In this document: one piece after another, positions 45,576 through 54,557 of the stretch
How positions within the stretch are numbered: the stretch's first letter is position 1
How the letters are laid out: every line of letters begins with the position of its first letter
Source of the DNA: JAWKWH01 sp965204295
GTDB lineage: Bacteria > Pseudomonadota > Alphaproteobacteria > Rhizobiales > Rhizobiaceae
Direction: 5' to 3'
DNA length: 64,000 bases
NCBI GenBank assembly: GCA_965204295.1
Contig: OZ241973.1
Location: forward strand, 1,674,001 to 1,738,000
Made by a program: the position numbers and the translations under genes
Notes under the pieces: model-generated
Databases searched by the model: none
Seen by the model: the letters and a program-made list of their open reading frames with translations, nothing else
What the model was told of the DNA's origin: nothing

Positions 45576-46400
45576 ATGTACGGATTTCTGAAACTCACGG
45601 GCCTGCTGGCGTCCATGGCGCTGGCGGGCACCGCACATGCGCAAGTCAGTCTGTCGGCCAAAACATCGGCGCCGACCGGCGCCCCCGGTACGACGATATC
45701 GACACTCGCCGAAGTTACCGCCGCAGGCGGGGCCATGACGGTGTGGCCATTTCCGAAAGATCTTTTCGAAAGGGAACCGGCGCAGAAATACATAAGCGCA
45801 CCCAGTTCCGTGGCCGTCGAAATGCCGGTCGCAACCGGCATGTTTGGCGGGGACACTTCAGTCAATTCCGAAGACGGCGCGTTCCGCGCGCCGGGTGAAG
45901 TCGGTGGCGACAAGGACATGGACAGTCTGCGCACCAAGTCTATTGCACAACTGCTCGCTTCTCATGTTGCCATCATGGAGGAGTTGCGGGCGCGCGGCGT
46001 GCTGCGGTCAGCGAACAACCCTACCGGCGACCTTGCCGAATATCTGTTCTGCGCGACCTTCGACTAGGCACAGGAAAACAACTCGACAAAGGCCTTTGAT
46101 GCGATGGGCGACGACGGGACGCGCTATCAGATCAAAGGGCGGCGCATCCATCGCCGCAGCAAGTCGCGGCAACTGTCTGCGATCCGTGATCTCGAAGGGT
46201 TTGATATACTGGCCGCTGTCCTGTTTGATGACGACTACCGCATATTGCCGCCAGCATTGATCCCGGCTGCCGTCGTCCGCGAGCACTCGACCTACATCAA
46301 GCACACGAACAGCCATAGGTTTATGCTGCGCGATGCGATTTGGGATGCTCCCGGTGTCATCGACGTGACCGAGCGGCTGCGGGAGGTCGAGAGCGTGTAG
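45576..46400 (+). pseudogene. DUF6998-like gene with in-frame stop, preceded by a secreted-protein N-terminus
   Basis: The frame from ATG 45576 is open to a TAG at 46065-46067 and then stays open in the same frame to 46400. Residues from MDSLRTKSIAQLLASH (ATG 45918) through the stop and on to QIKGRRIHRRSKSRQLSAIRDL ... FDILAAVLFDDDYRIL form one DUF6998-like domain, so the TAG is a nonsense mutation. The Glu of NPTGDLAEYLF, an Asp in FDAMGDDG and YQIK look like a PD-(D/E)xK nuclease-type core (inference). The first 110 codons are a signal peptide (LLASMALAGTAHAQ) and low-complexity segment unrelated to that domain, so two genes may be joined here. Confidence 0.7.
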
Positions 46401-46467
46401 AAATTTCCCTTTAACGCCTAGGCATTTCAGGCTTTATTCGTCAAATAGATAGGGTTGGGAGGCGTAG

Positions 46468-47623
46468 ATGAAATGGGGCGACCCTCGACAAGGTGAAGTC
46501 GTTCACATCCGACAAAGACCGGCAACATTTTTATTCTTCCCAACTTTTCAAGGGACAAAACGCGAAGGCATTCACTCAATTCTCTTCGCGACTGAGCCTT
46601 GGAACATTATCCAAAACAATCTTGAAAAACTCGGTGATAAGGATGCAAAGCGGCAAGCGCTTGCGTTCCTCGTGCAAAGTCGCGACTTCTTCATCGCCGC
46701 TCAGAACTCTGACGTGAGCGCGGCGAAGCCCCTTTTGCTCTATTACTCCTTTCTGAACATTGCAAAGTGCCTAACTGTAAAGCGTCAGGGTAACAAACTT
46801 GGAAAAGTTCATCATAGGCTATCGGAAAAGATTCCAAATCACCCCCGGTGCAATGCACGGGAACGTGTCGATTGATATTTTGAAAAGTCCCGACAGCAGC
46901 GCCTTCGCGATGTTTGCACAAGCTCTTGGAGCCTCACTACCTGAAACAGCCGCAGAGAAAACACACGTCGAAGTGCGTTCTCAAGATTTCCTCGCTCAGG
47001 TCCTGATCGGACATCGCATTTTCTGCCAAGCTAACAATATTAAGGAGAGGTTTGTCAGCTTGGATCGTGTCGAGTACATGCAGGATGCAGCCGCGCAAGA
47101 AGCGTGGCTTCGTGTTCGGGCCTATGCCGACGACTTCACCCGCCTCGGTTACCGCCTCAATGACCTCTCGAAAAATCTCGGCAAGGCGGGAACATGGCGA
47201 AACGTCAACTGTTCAAAAAAAAGTGATGACAGGCGCATCATAGAAGATGACAGGCGCATCATAGAAGTTGAGACAATTACGACCACTCATTACAGTCACC
47301 GTCCATCGGAGGTGCTGGAGCAGATTAGCAATCAGGCACGATCGCAGCTTTGGCGAAGCGTCACTGCTACCCGCCCTACCGCAAGTACTATATTTATGTT
47401 CCCAAGGAAACCCATGTTTTGATGAGTCAACTCCTGACCATATATCTCGCAACCTAATATTTCTGATCCATTACGCGGTATAAGCCCGAACAGTTCGAGC
47501 AAATCCTGAAAAGCTCTATCGGGCCTTTCGTTTTTGAATTCTTTTCGAACCAGCCTGCACAGTTCCTCTACTTGATGGCGTCAGAATTTATGAAACAGGA
47601 AGTAGCAAAAGCAGCGATTACCT
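46468..47623 (+). pseudogene. YaaC-like gene with frameshifts and stops
   Basis: A GGAGG site precedes ATG 46468. The first segment (frame 1) includes AAKPLLLYYSFLNIAKCL, typical of YaaC-like proteins. Around 46830-46860 similarity moves to frame 2 (VRSQDFLAQVLIGHRIFC ... TRLGYRLNDLSKNLG). Around 47345-47385 it returns to frame 1 (YRKYYIYVPKETHVLMSQLLTIYLAT), is then cut by TAA and TGA four codons apart, and continues as SITRYKPEQFEQILKSS ... FLYLMASEFMKQEV to a TGA at 47621. YaaC function is unknown. The several lesions show that the gene is dead, probably together with the adjacent DUF6998-like gene. Confidence 0.75.
47225..47266 (+). repeat. Perfect 21-bp tandem duplication
   Basis: Two adjacent copies of a 21-base unit (47225-47245 and 47246-47266), each coding DDRRIIE in the frame used by the middle YaaC segment. 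An in-frame slippage duplication inside the dead gene. Confidence 0.9.
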
Positions 47624-47900
47624 GATCTTCCGCCCGCCTACAACTTAATCTGTTTATTCCGCGTTGCCGTCATTTCCTTCTCGAGTGGGTCATGTCGCGG
47701 AACATTGTCTCGCTCAAGAACCCGTCGCCCACACGCCCGTCGAAGCTTTCCGCGAAACCGGTCCGCATCGGGCCGCCCGGTGCGCTGCCTTTGGCGCCGT
47801 GCAAGCATGAAACCGCTCATGCCGCTGCGATTGATCGGACACGGGGCCACTGCGATAACCCGCACGGACACCACACCAGTCCCGATCACGGAACAGCACC
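47624..47900. other. Region without recognisable gene
   Basis: About 280 bases between the YaaC remnant and the Lrp-type gene. Open frames on both strands are Arg/Pro-rich and resemble no family. No tRNA or att-like repeat was seen. Confidence 0.4.
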
Positions 47901-48137
47901 ATGAAGCCGGTATTCCTCCAACTGCAATGCGCTCCGGGAAAAACCTACGAGGTTGCCAACAGGCTGTACGAGCGCGAAATCGTCTCCGAACTCTATTCAA
48001 CCAGCGGGGATTTCGATTTGCTGGCGAAAATCTACATCGGTGAAGACCAAGACGTCGGCAGGTTCATCAACGAAAATGTGCTCGACATTCCCGGTATCGT
48101 CAGATCGCTGACAACCATGACGTTCAGGGCCTTTTGA
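47901..48137 (+). CDS. Stand-alone Lrp/AsnC effector (RAM) domain protein
   Basis: 78 residues, consisting only of the ligand-binding RAM domain (VFLQLQCAPGKTYEVANRLYE ... SGDFDLLAKIYI ... IPGIVRSLTTMTFRAF). The DNA-binding helix-turn-helix of Lrp proteins is absent, as in other short members. Such proteins form ring-like oligomers and bind amino acids; their role is unclear. It lies just beyond the decayed patch and is convergent with hslU. Confidence 0.85.
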   Translation: MKPVFLQLQCAPGKTYEVANRLYEREIVSELYSTSGDFDLLAKIYIGEDQDVGRFINENVLDIPGIVRSLTTMTFRAF

Positions 48138-48263
48138 TCCCGGTTCACCGGTCGAGGATGGGCCTTGGTTCGCCAAACCGGTTATTGACCGGCCGACCAT
48201 GGCGGTTTTCTTCCGGCATGCGCGGCGGCTCGCTTGGCGTTCCGGACCGTCTCGCGGCGGTCT

Positions 48264-49577
48264 CTACAGGATAAATCGCGACAAATCCGTGTTCTTCGCC
48301 ATATCGCCCACATTTTTCGCGACATAGTCCGCATCGATCCTGATTGTCGATCCGGCCTTGCTGTCGGGCGCTTCGAACGAGATATCGTCCAACACGCGCT
48401 CCATGACGGTTTGAAGCCGGCGCGCACCGATGTTCTCGACGCTCGAATTGAGGTCCACGGCAATCCCGGCAAGGGAATCGATCGCATCATCCGTGAACTC
48501 AAGCGTCACGCCTTCGGTATCCATCAGCGCAATATACTGCTTGATGAGGCTGGCCTCGGTTTCGGTCAGGATCCGCTTGAAGTCCTCCTTTTCCAGCGCC
48601 CGCAATTCCACGCGGATCGGCAGGCGGCCCTGCAATTCCGGCAGTAGGTCCGACGGCTTGGAAACATGGAATGCGCCGGACGCAATAAACAAAATGTGAT
48701 CGGTTTTCACCGGCCCGTATTTGGTTGCAACCGTCGTGCCTTCGACGAGCGGCAGGAGATCGCGTTGCACGCCTTCGCGACTGACGCCCGCGCCCATCGC
48801 CCCTTCGCGCGCGGCAATCTTGTCGATCTCGTCGAGAAAAACGATGCCGTCGTTCTGGGTTACCGACAGCGCTTCCTCGGTAATTGCCTCCTGGTCCAGC
48901 AACTTTTCCGATTCGTCATTGATCAGGTGCGCATAGGATTCGCGAACGGTCATGGTGCGGGTTTTGGTTTGTTGACCCCCAAGCGCCTTGCCGAGCATGT
49001 CGTTGATGTTCAGCACACCGATATTGGCTCCGGGCATGCCGGGAATCTCGAAGTTCGGCATTCCGTTTCCCGCATCGGCGATTTCGATTTCGATTTCCTT
49101 GTCATCGAGTTCGCCATTGCGCAATTTCCCGCGGAACGATTCACGTGTCGCCGGGCTGGCGGCCTTGCCCACCAGCGCCTCAAGAACCCGCTCTTCGGCG
49201 TTGACGTGCGCCCGCGCCTTCACCTCCTCGCGCCTTTTCTCCTTCACAAGACCGATCGCCACCTCGACAAGATCGCGAATGATCTGCTCAACGTCCCGTC
49301 CGACATAGCCGACTTCGGTGAATTTGGTCGCTTCGACCTTGATGAACGGGGCACCGGCCAGTCTGGCGAGACGGCGCGATATTTCGGTCTTTCCGACACC
49401 TGTCGGACCGATCATCAGGATGTTCTTGGGCATCACCTCTTCACGCATCTGCCCTTCGAGCTGCTGCCTGCGCCAGCGGTTGCGGAGCGCGATGGCGACG
49501 GCCCGCTTGGCGTCCTTCTGGCCGATAATGTAACGGTCGAGTTCGGAAACGATCTCGCGCGGTGAAAATGTCGTCAT
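48264..49577 (-). CDS. hslU: ATP-dependent protease ATPase subunit HslU
   Basis: 437-residue AAA+ unfoldase. Walker A is MIGPTGVGKTEISRR, Walker B IVFLDEIDKIA and the arginine-finger/sensor region lies near GARRLQTVMERVL. The I-domain occupies the middle third. It pairs with HslV to degrade folding-defective proteins. It is downstream of hslV on the same strand, separated by a GNAT-type remnant. Confidence 0.95.
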   Translation of the reverse strand: MTTFSPREIVSELDRYIIGQKDAKRAVAIALRNRWRRQQLEGQMREEVMPKNILMIGPTGVGKTEISRRLARLAGAPFIKVEATKFTEVGYVGRDVEQIIRDLVEVAIGLVKEKRREEVKARAHVNAEERVLEALVGKAASPATRESFRGKLRNGELDDKEIEIEIADAGNGMPNFEIPGMPGANIGVLNINDMLGKALGGQQTKTRTMTVRESYAHLINDESEKLLDQEAITEEALSVTQNDGIVFLDEIDKIAAREGAMGAGVSREGVQRDLLPLVEGTTVATKYGPVKTDHILFIASGAFHVSKPSDLLPELQGRLPIRVELRALEKEDFKRILTETEASLIKQYIALMDTEGVTLEFTDDAIDSLAGIAVDLNSSVENIGARRLQTVMERVLDDISFEAPDSKAGSTIRIDADYVAKNVGDMAKNTDLSRFIL

Positions 49578-49582
49578 CGGAT

Positions 49583-49942
49583 TTACTCGTCATTGTTCGG
49601 TTCGTATTGCATGATCGGCGCGTCGTCATATCTGCCTTCGAACCGTTCGGCTGGGCGAAATCCCGCTGTTCGGCAGGCCCGGATCGCTCGCTCGTTGCCG
49701 GGGTCAGGATCGGCGGTGACGGTTTTGCAACCGTGGCGTCGCCGTTTCCGCACGGATTTCTTCGGCGTGGCCGATCCGATTCCCCCGGACAAGCCGCTTA
49801 CAGGTCCGATCGGCAAATCCACTTCGACTGCGTCCGCGGGCAGTTCCATCAGCCAGGGACTGTCCGTGACCCATCGCTCCGGAATGCGCATGTCAGCGCC
49901 GGCGGCCGGCCCGAATTCAATTTCCATCGAACTAGACGGCAT
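49583..49942 (-). pseudogene. Truncated GNAT acetyltransferase, AAC(6')-like
   Basis: The 119-codon frame has only the C-terminal half of a GNAT domain: VDLPIGPVSGLSGGIGSA (acetyl-CoA loop region) and TADPDPGNERAIRACRTAGF (the last helices). The first 70-80 residues expected of the family are missing; the N-terminal 38 codons show no similarity. It overlaps the end of hslV by 11 bases and stops six bases before hslU. A full GNAT gene occurs between hslV and hslU in several Rhizobiales by my recollection, so this is a deletion derivative. A shortened functional protein is unlikely but not excluded. Confidence 0.65.
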
Positions 49943-50492
49943 CGAGCGTTTCGATCACGAAAGCGGTGTTTGTGTAAACGCAAATCTCAGCCGCAATCTC
50001 CATCGCTTTACGGGCGATCGCCTCCGCGTCGAGATCGGAATCCTGCAAGGCGCGGGCCGCGGCGAGCGCATAGTTGCCGCCCGAACCGATCGCCATGACG
50101 CCATGTTCGGGTTCGAGCACGTCACCCGTTCCGGTAATGGCCAGGCTGACGTCCTTGTCGGCCACCAGCATCATGGCTTCAAGACGGCGCAAATAGCGAT
50201 CCGTACGCCAGTCCTTGGCGAGTTCGACGCAGGCGCGCGTCAACTGCCCGGGATATTGTTCCAGCCTGGTTTCCAACCGCTCCAAAAGTGTGAAGGCATC
50301 CGCCGTGGCACCGGCGAACCCGGCGATGACGGAGTCATCCTTGCCGAGACGGCGCACTTTGCGGGCATTGCCCTTCATGACGGTCTGGCCAAGGCTGACC
50401 TGACCGTCACCGGCAATAACGACCTTGCCGCCCTTGCGGACCGTGACGATGGTGGTGGCGTGCATGAAAGGCGGCGAGGCGTGTTCAGCCAT
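49932..50492 (-). CDS. hslV: ATP-dependent protease subunit HslV
   Basis: 186-residue proteasome-like threonine protease. Cleavage before Thr in HATTIVTVRKGGKVV would expose the catalytic N-terminal Thr; GDGQVSLGQTVMKGNARKVR is the typical continuation. GSGGNYALAAARAL is near the C-terminus. It forms the double hexamer capped by HslU. It is divergent from hisB across 198 bases that carry both promoters. Confidence 0.95.
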   Translation of the reverse strand: MAEHASPPFMHATTIVTVRKGGKVVIAGDGQVSLGQTVMKGNARKVRRLGKDDSVIAGFAGATADAFTLLERLETRLEQYPGQLTRACVELAKDWRTDRYLRRLEAMMLVADKDVSLAITGTGDVLEPEHGVMAIGSGGNYALAAARALQDSDLDAEAIARKAMEIAAEICVYTNTAFVIETLDAV

Positions 50493-50690
50493 GAAATTCT
50501 CCTTTACGGCGCATCCGGCCGCACTGGAAGGCCGCTGGCCGGAAACCCTTCGAATACGGTCATATGTACAAACACAATGGCAAAATGCAAACGGGATCGG
50601 CGTCAGCCGTTAACAATGGGGTATTCTGACAACTGGCGTTCCGGCACGCGTGTTGCTAGAACGAACTCGCATTCAGCAGGATTGATCGAA

Positions 50691-51302
50691 ATGGGTCAAA
50701 GCGACGGTGCCCGCCGGGCCGAAATCAGCCGCAAGACGAGTGAGACCGACATCGAAGTCAACGTCGATCTGGATGGAACCGGTGCATTTGATATTTCGAC
50801 CGGCGTCGGCTTCTTCGATCATATGCTGGCGCAATTGTCGAAACACTCGATGGTCGATGTGACCGTGCGCGCGGCTGGCGATTTGCACATCGACGACCAC
50901 CATACTGTGGAGGATACCGGTATTGCGCTGGGCCAGGCGGTGGCGAGGGCTCTTGGCGACCGTCGGGGCATCAATCGCTACGCGTCGCTGGACCTGGTTA
51001 TGGACGAAACGATGACCGGGGCTGCGCTCGATGTTTCAGGGCGCCCGTTCCTCGTTTGGAACGTGCGGTTTCCGAGCCTCAAGATCGGTACATTCGATAC
51101 CGAGTTGGTCCGCGAATTCTTCCAGGCATTTTCGCAACATGCCGGGATCACCCTGCATGTGTTTAACCACCATGGCGCCAACAGCCACCATATCGCCGAA
51201 ACCTGTTTCAAGGCGGTGGCGCGAACGCTGCGGCATGCGATCGAAGCCGATCCTCGCAATGCAGGCGTGGTCCCGTCCACCAAAGGCACACTGAAGGGCT
51301 GA
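50691..51302 (+). CDS. hisB: Imidazoleglycerol-phosphate dehydratase
   Basis: 203 residues from ATG 50691 (MGQSDGARRAEISRKTSETD). The metal-binding HHxxE segments are DDHHTVEDTG and, near the end, FNHHGANSHHIAET. It dehydrates imidazole-glycerol phosphate in histidine synthesis. It is monofunctional, as usual in alphaproteobacteria. Long upstream frame extensions overlap hslV and are rejected. Confidence 0.95.
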   Translation: MGQSDGARRAEISRKTSETDIEVNVDLDGTGAFDISTGVGFFDHMLAQLSKHSMVDVTVRAAGDLHIDDHHTVEDTGIALGQAVARALGDRRGINRYASLDLVMDETMTGAALDVSGRPFLVWNVRFPSLKIGTFDTELVREFFQAFSQHAGITLHVFNHHGANSHHIAETCFKAVARTLRHAIEADPRNAGVVPSTKGTLKG

Positions 51303-51306
51303 CGGA

Positions 51307-51780
51307 ATGGCCACTTTCGTGGTGATGAGCGACATGTCCGATCCATCCGGCGTCGAGACGGAGTTTGTCCGCGACCATTTCTCCGTGATTGCCTTCATTG
51401 CGCCGGTGATCTGGCTTGCATGGCGCCGGTTGTGGATCGAGGCCGTTGCAGTTCTTGCAGCCGCGGCCTGCCTCGCCGGCCTGGGTACTGTCACCGGATT
51501 CGGGAACACCGCACCGGTGCTGTCGGTACTGGTTTCGATATTCGTTGTGACAGAGGGCCCGCAGTTCAGAATTTTGGCGCTTGAAAGGCGCGGGTTCCGG
51601 CAGGTTGCCGCGGTTGAGGCGGACAATGCTGAAAACGCCGAAATACGGTACTTCGCGCAATCGCGGGTTCCCGTCCGGGAACAGGGTCCGAATCGGACGA
51701 AGGCGATTCGATATCCGGCGGCCTGGCAAACGGCGGTCAAGCCTGCCCTGGGTCTGTTCGACTATCCGGGCGGGCGCTGA
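51307..51780 (+). CDS. DUF2628 domain membrane protein
   Basis: 157 residues. Two to three hydrophobic helices (FSVIAFIAPVIWLAWRR, AVAVLAAAACLAGLGTV, APVLSVLVSIFVV) are flanked by an N-terminal and a C-terminal soluble part, as in DUF2628 proteins. A member of this family sits between hisB and hisH in many Rhizobiales. Its function is unknown. The stop overlaps the hisH start by one base. Confidence 0.85.
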   Translation: MATFVVMSDMSDPSGVETEFVRDHFSVIAFIAPVIWLAWRRLWIEAVAVLAAAACLAGLGTVTGFGNTAPVLSVLVSIFVVTEGPQFRILALERRGFRQVAAVEADNAENAEIRYFAQSRVPVREQGPNRTKAIRYPAAWQTAVKPALGLFDYPGGR

Positions 51781-52430
51781 TGCGGGTTGCGATTGTCGAC
51801 TACGGATCCGGCAATCTGCGGTCCGCGACAAAAGCGTTCGAGCGCGCCGCGCGCGAGGCCGGCGTTTCCGCGGAGATAATTCTGACAGACGATGCCGATG
51901 AGGTCCGGTCAGCCGACCGGATTGTCTTGCCGGGGGTCGGCGCATTCGCGGATTGCCGTGCCGGCCTCGTCGCGCTGCCCGGCATGATGGACGCCATTGA
52001 CGACGTCGCGATCTCCAAAGGTCGGCCGTTTATGGGCATTTGCGTCGGCATGCAGCTCATGGCTTCGCGCGGGCTGGAGAAAACGATGACCGGGGGATTC
52101 GGCTGGATCGACGGTGATGTGTTGGAAATGGAACCGAACGCCCCCGATCTCAAAATCCCGCAGATCGGATGGAACACGCTGGAACTTAACCGGGACCACC
52201 CGTTGTTCGAGGGAATTCGGACCGGACCGGATGGATTGCACGCCTATTTCGTTCACTCGTATCATCTGGCCGCCGGGAGTGATAACGATGTTTTGGCGGT
52301 AACCGATTATGGCGGTTCCGTAACGGCCGCGGTTGTACGCGACAATCTGGCGGGAACCCAGTTTCATCCGGAAAAGAGCCAGACGCTCGGTCTCACTTTG
52401 ATCGCCAATTTCCTGCGCTGGAATCCGTGA
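51780..52430 (+). CDS. hisH: Imidazole glycerol phosphate synthase, glutaminase subunit
   Basis: 216-residue class I glutamine amidotransferase. The nucleophile Cys is in GICVGMQLMA, and the His-Glu pair is in GTQFHPEKS. It supplies ammonia to HisF. The order hisH-hisA-hisF-hisE is kept, with hisA starting one base after the stop. Confidence 0.95.
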   Translation: MRVAIVDYGSGNLRSATKAFERAAREAGVSAEIILTDDADEVRSADRIVLPGVGAFADCRAGLVALPGMMDAIDDVAISKGRPFMGICVGMQLMASRGLEKTMTGGFGWIDGDVLEMEPNAPDLKIPQIGWNTLELNRDHPLFEGIRTGPDGLHAYFVHSYHLAAGSDNDVLAVTDYGGSVTAAVVRDNLAGTQFHPEKSQTLGLTLIANFLRWNP

Positions 52431-52431
52431 T

Positions 52432-53205
52432 ATGAAGCAAAAGATTCTCTTCCCCGCCATCGATCTGAAGAACGGCCAATGTGTGCGCCTGAAGCTTGGC
52501 GATATGGATACGGCGCGGGTTTACAACGCCGATCCGGCAGCCCAGGCGAAGGAATTCGAAGAGGAAGGATTTGACTGGCTACATGTGGTCGATCTTGATG
52601 GCGCATTTGCAGGCGAAACGAAGAATGGGGCCGCCGTCGAAGCGATTCTGAAAGCGACCCGGAATCCGGTGCAGTTGGGTGGCGGCATCCGAACGCTGGA
52701 CCACATCGAAAACTGGCTCGCAAAGGGTCTGGCGCGCGTCATTCTCGGCACGGTCGCCGTTCGCGACCCCGGCCTGGTCAGGGAGGCTTGCCGGAAATTT
52801 CCCGACCGGATTGCTGTTGGCGTCGATGCACGTGGCGGTGCGGTCGCCGTGGAGGGTTGGGCGGAGACTTCAGAACTGAGCGCGATCGAACTGGCGAAGC
52901 GTTTTGAAGGCGCTGGCGTTTCGGCAATTGTCTACACCGACATCGACCGCGACGGAGTGCTGACTGGCATCGACTGGGAAGCAACCATCATCCTTGCCGA
53001 TGCGGTGTCCGCCCCGGTCATCGCGTCGGGAGGCCTGGCATCGCTGGCCGATGTGGTTCGCATGACCATGCCCGATGCCGAAAAGCTCGATGGCGCTATT
53101 TCCGGCCGCGCCCTCTACGACGGCAGGATATTTGCCAAAGAGGCGCTCGCCATTCTACGCGGCAATGCCGGGGCGGAACCTGCGATGTTCGAGGAAGAGC
53201 GGTGA
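52432..53205 (+). CDS. hisA: ProFAR isomerase
   Basis: 257-residue TIM barrel. The N-terminal Asp is in PAIDLKNGQCVRL, and the phosphate-binding repeats are QLGGGIR and ASGGLAS. It carries out the Amadori rearrangement of ProFAR to PRFAR. The protein has a short C-terminal extension, typical of alphaproteobacteria. Confidence 0.95.
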   Translation: MKQKILFPAIDLKNGQCVRLKLGDMDTARVYNADPAAQAKEFEEEGFDWLHVVDLDGAFAGETKNGAAVEAILKATRNPVQLGGGIRTLDHIENWLAKGLARVILGTVAVRDPGLVREACRKFPDRIAVGVDARGGAVAVEGWAETSELSAIELAKRFEGAGVSAIVYTDIDRDGVLTGIDWEATIILADAVSAPVIASGGLASLADVVRMTMPDAEKLDGAISGRALYDGRIFAKEALAILRGNAGAEPAMFEEER

Positions 53206-53303
53206 CCTTTAGCCGGAACAATTCGCGAGCGATACGTGAATATGTTAAACCCGCAAAGAGAAAGAACGAATACAGGATAAGTCGAATCGACGGAGGTGAG
53301 AGA

Positions 53304-53375
53304 ATGGGCGCCCCTTTCGTCTGCGTGGAAGATGTATTTCCCGTCGATTGTCCTATCCATGACACTACAGCCTGA
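53304..53375 (+). CDS. Possible 23-residue peptide between hisA and hisF
   Basis: ATG 53304 is preceded by a strong GGAGGTGAG site and opens a 23-codon frame (MGAPFVCVEDVFPVDCPIHD...) ending with TGA 53373-53375. Nothing else explains the unusually long 204-base gap between hisA and hisF. It has two Cys and no His run, so it is not a classical his leader. It could be chance or a small regulatory peptide. Confidence 0.3.
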   Translation: MGAPFVCVEDVFPVDCPIHDTTA

Positions 53376-53409
53376 ACGAGCAAAACGAGCAATCGGCAAA
53401 GAAGATTCC

Positions 53410-54192
53410 ATGCTAAAAGCCCGTGTCATTGCCTGCCTCGACGTCAAGGACGGTCGTGTCGTCAAGGGTGTGAATTTTGTCGATCTCATTGATGCCGGCG
53501 ATCCGGTCGAGGCGGCCAAAGCCTATGACTCGGCGGGAGCCGACGAACTCTGCTTTCTCGACATTACCGCTTCATCGGACAATCGAGAGACGATTTTCGA
53601 TGTGGTCGCCCGCACCGCCGAGCAGTGTTTCATACCCCTGACGGTCGGCGGTGGCGTCCGCACCGTGTCCGATATACGCAAACTGCTTCTCGCCGGTGCC
53701 GACAAGGTTTCGGTCAACACGGCGGTGGCGAAGAATCCGGATTTCGTGGCGGAAGCCGCCGACAAATTCGGCAACCAATGCGTCGTGGTTGCCATCGACG
53801 CCAAGAAAGTATCGAACGGGGGTGAACCAGACCGCTGGGAAATCTTTACCCATGGCGGTCGTGAGCCGACCGGTATTGATGCGGTCGAATTCGCGCGCAA
53901 GGTCGTGGAGCTTGGGGCGGGCGAAATCCTGCTGACGTCCATGGACCGCGACGGCGCCAGGATCGGCTATGACCTGCCGCTTACCCGTACTGTCGCGGAT
54001 GCGGTGCGCGTCCCTGTCATCGCTTCAGGCGGTGTCGGCAATTTGGACCATCTGGTTGACGGCATCCGCCACGGCCACGCCACCGCGGTTCTTGCCGCCT
54101 CGATTTTTCACTTCGGCGCCTATACGATTGCCGAAGCCAAGAAATATATGGCCGATGCCGGTATCGCCATGCGCCTCGACCCGGCTGGCTGA
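53410..54192 (+). CDS. hisF: Imidazole glycerol phosphate synthase, cyclase subunit
   Basis: 260 residues from ATG 53410 (MLKARVIACLDVKDGRVVKGVNF), the family start. The catalytic Asp residues are in CLDVKDG and TSMDRDGA; the phosphate sites are VGGGVRT and ASGGVGN. It forms the synthase with HisH. An upstream in-frame ATG at 53296 gives an unlikely extension. Confidence 0.95.
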   Translation: MLKARVIACLDVKDGRVVKGVNFVDLIDAGDPVEAAKAYDSAGADELCFLDITASSDNRETIFDVVARTAEQCFIPLTVGGGVRTVSDIRKLLLAGADKVSVNTAVAKNPDFVAEAADKFGNQCVVVAIDAKKVSNGGEPDRWEIFTHGGREPTGIDAVEFARKVVELGAGEILLTSMDRDGARIGYDLPLTRTVADAVRVPVIASGGVGNLDHLVDGIRHGHATAVLAASIFHFGAYTIAEAKKYMADAGIAMRLDPAG

Positions 54193-54207
54193 AACGGGGA
54201 TGATGTC

Positions 54208-54531
54208 ATGAGCGAATTCACGCTTGCGGAACTTGAAACAATCGTAGCCTCGCGCGCCCGTTCCGGCGATCCGGAGTCATGGACGGCGCGGCTTGTCGGC
54301 AAGGGCGCGAACAAGGTTGCTCAGAAACTCGGCGAAGAGGCCGTCGAAACCGTCATTGCGGCCGCGGCCAAAGACAACAAGGCTCTTGTTTCGGAGAGCG
54401 CCGATCTGCTTTATCATTTGCTTGTCGTCCTTCACATTGCCGGCATTCCGCTTTCGGACGTGATGGGGGAATTGAAAAACAGAACGGCGATATCGGGAAT
54501 CGCCGAAAAGCGCGCGCGCGGGAATGTCTGA
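54208..54531 (+). CDS. hisE: Phosphoribosyl-ATP pyrophosphatase
   Basis: 107 residues with the helical MazG-type fold. The metal-binding KLGEEAVETVIAA and SADLLYHLLVVL are visible. It hydrolyses PR-ATP to PR-AMP, the second step of histidine synthesis. hisE is separate from hisI, as in other alphaproteobacteria. coaA follows 27 bases later. Confidence 0.94.
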   Translation: MSEFTLAELETIVASRARSGDPESWTARLVGKGANKVAQKLGEEAVETVIAAAAKDNKALVSESADLLYHLLVVLHIAGIPLSDVMGELKNRTAISGIAEKRARGNV

Positions 54532-54557
54532 ATAGATTCGGTTGCAGGGAAGCATCA

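Noticed and set aside
47638..48000. 120-codon minus frame beside the YaaC remnant
   Set aside because: Arg-rich and without family features, and it overlaps the Lrp-type gene antisense.
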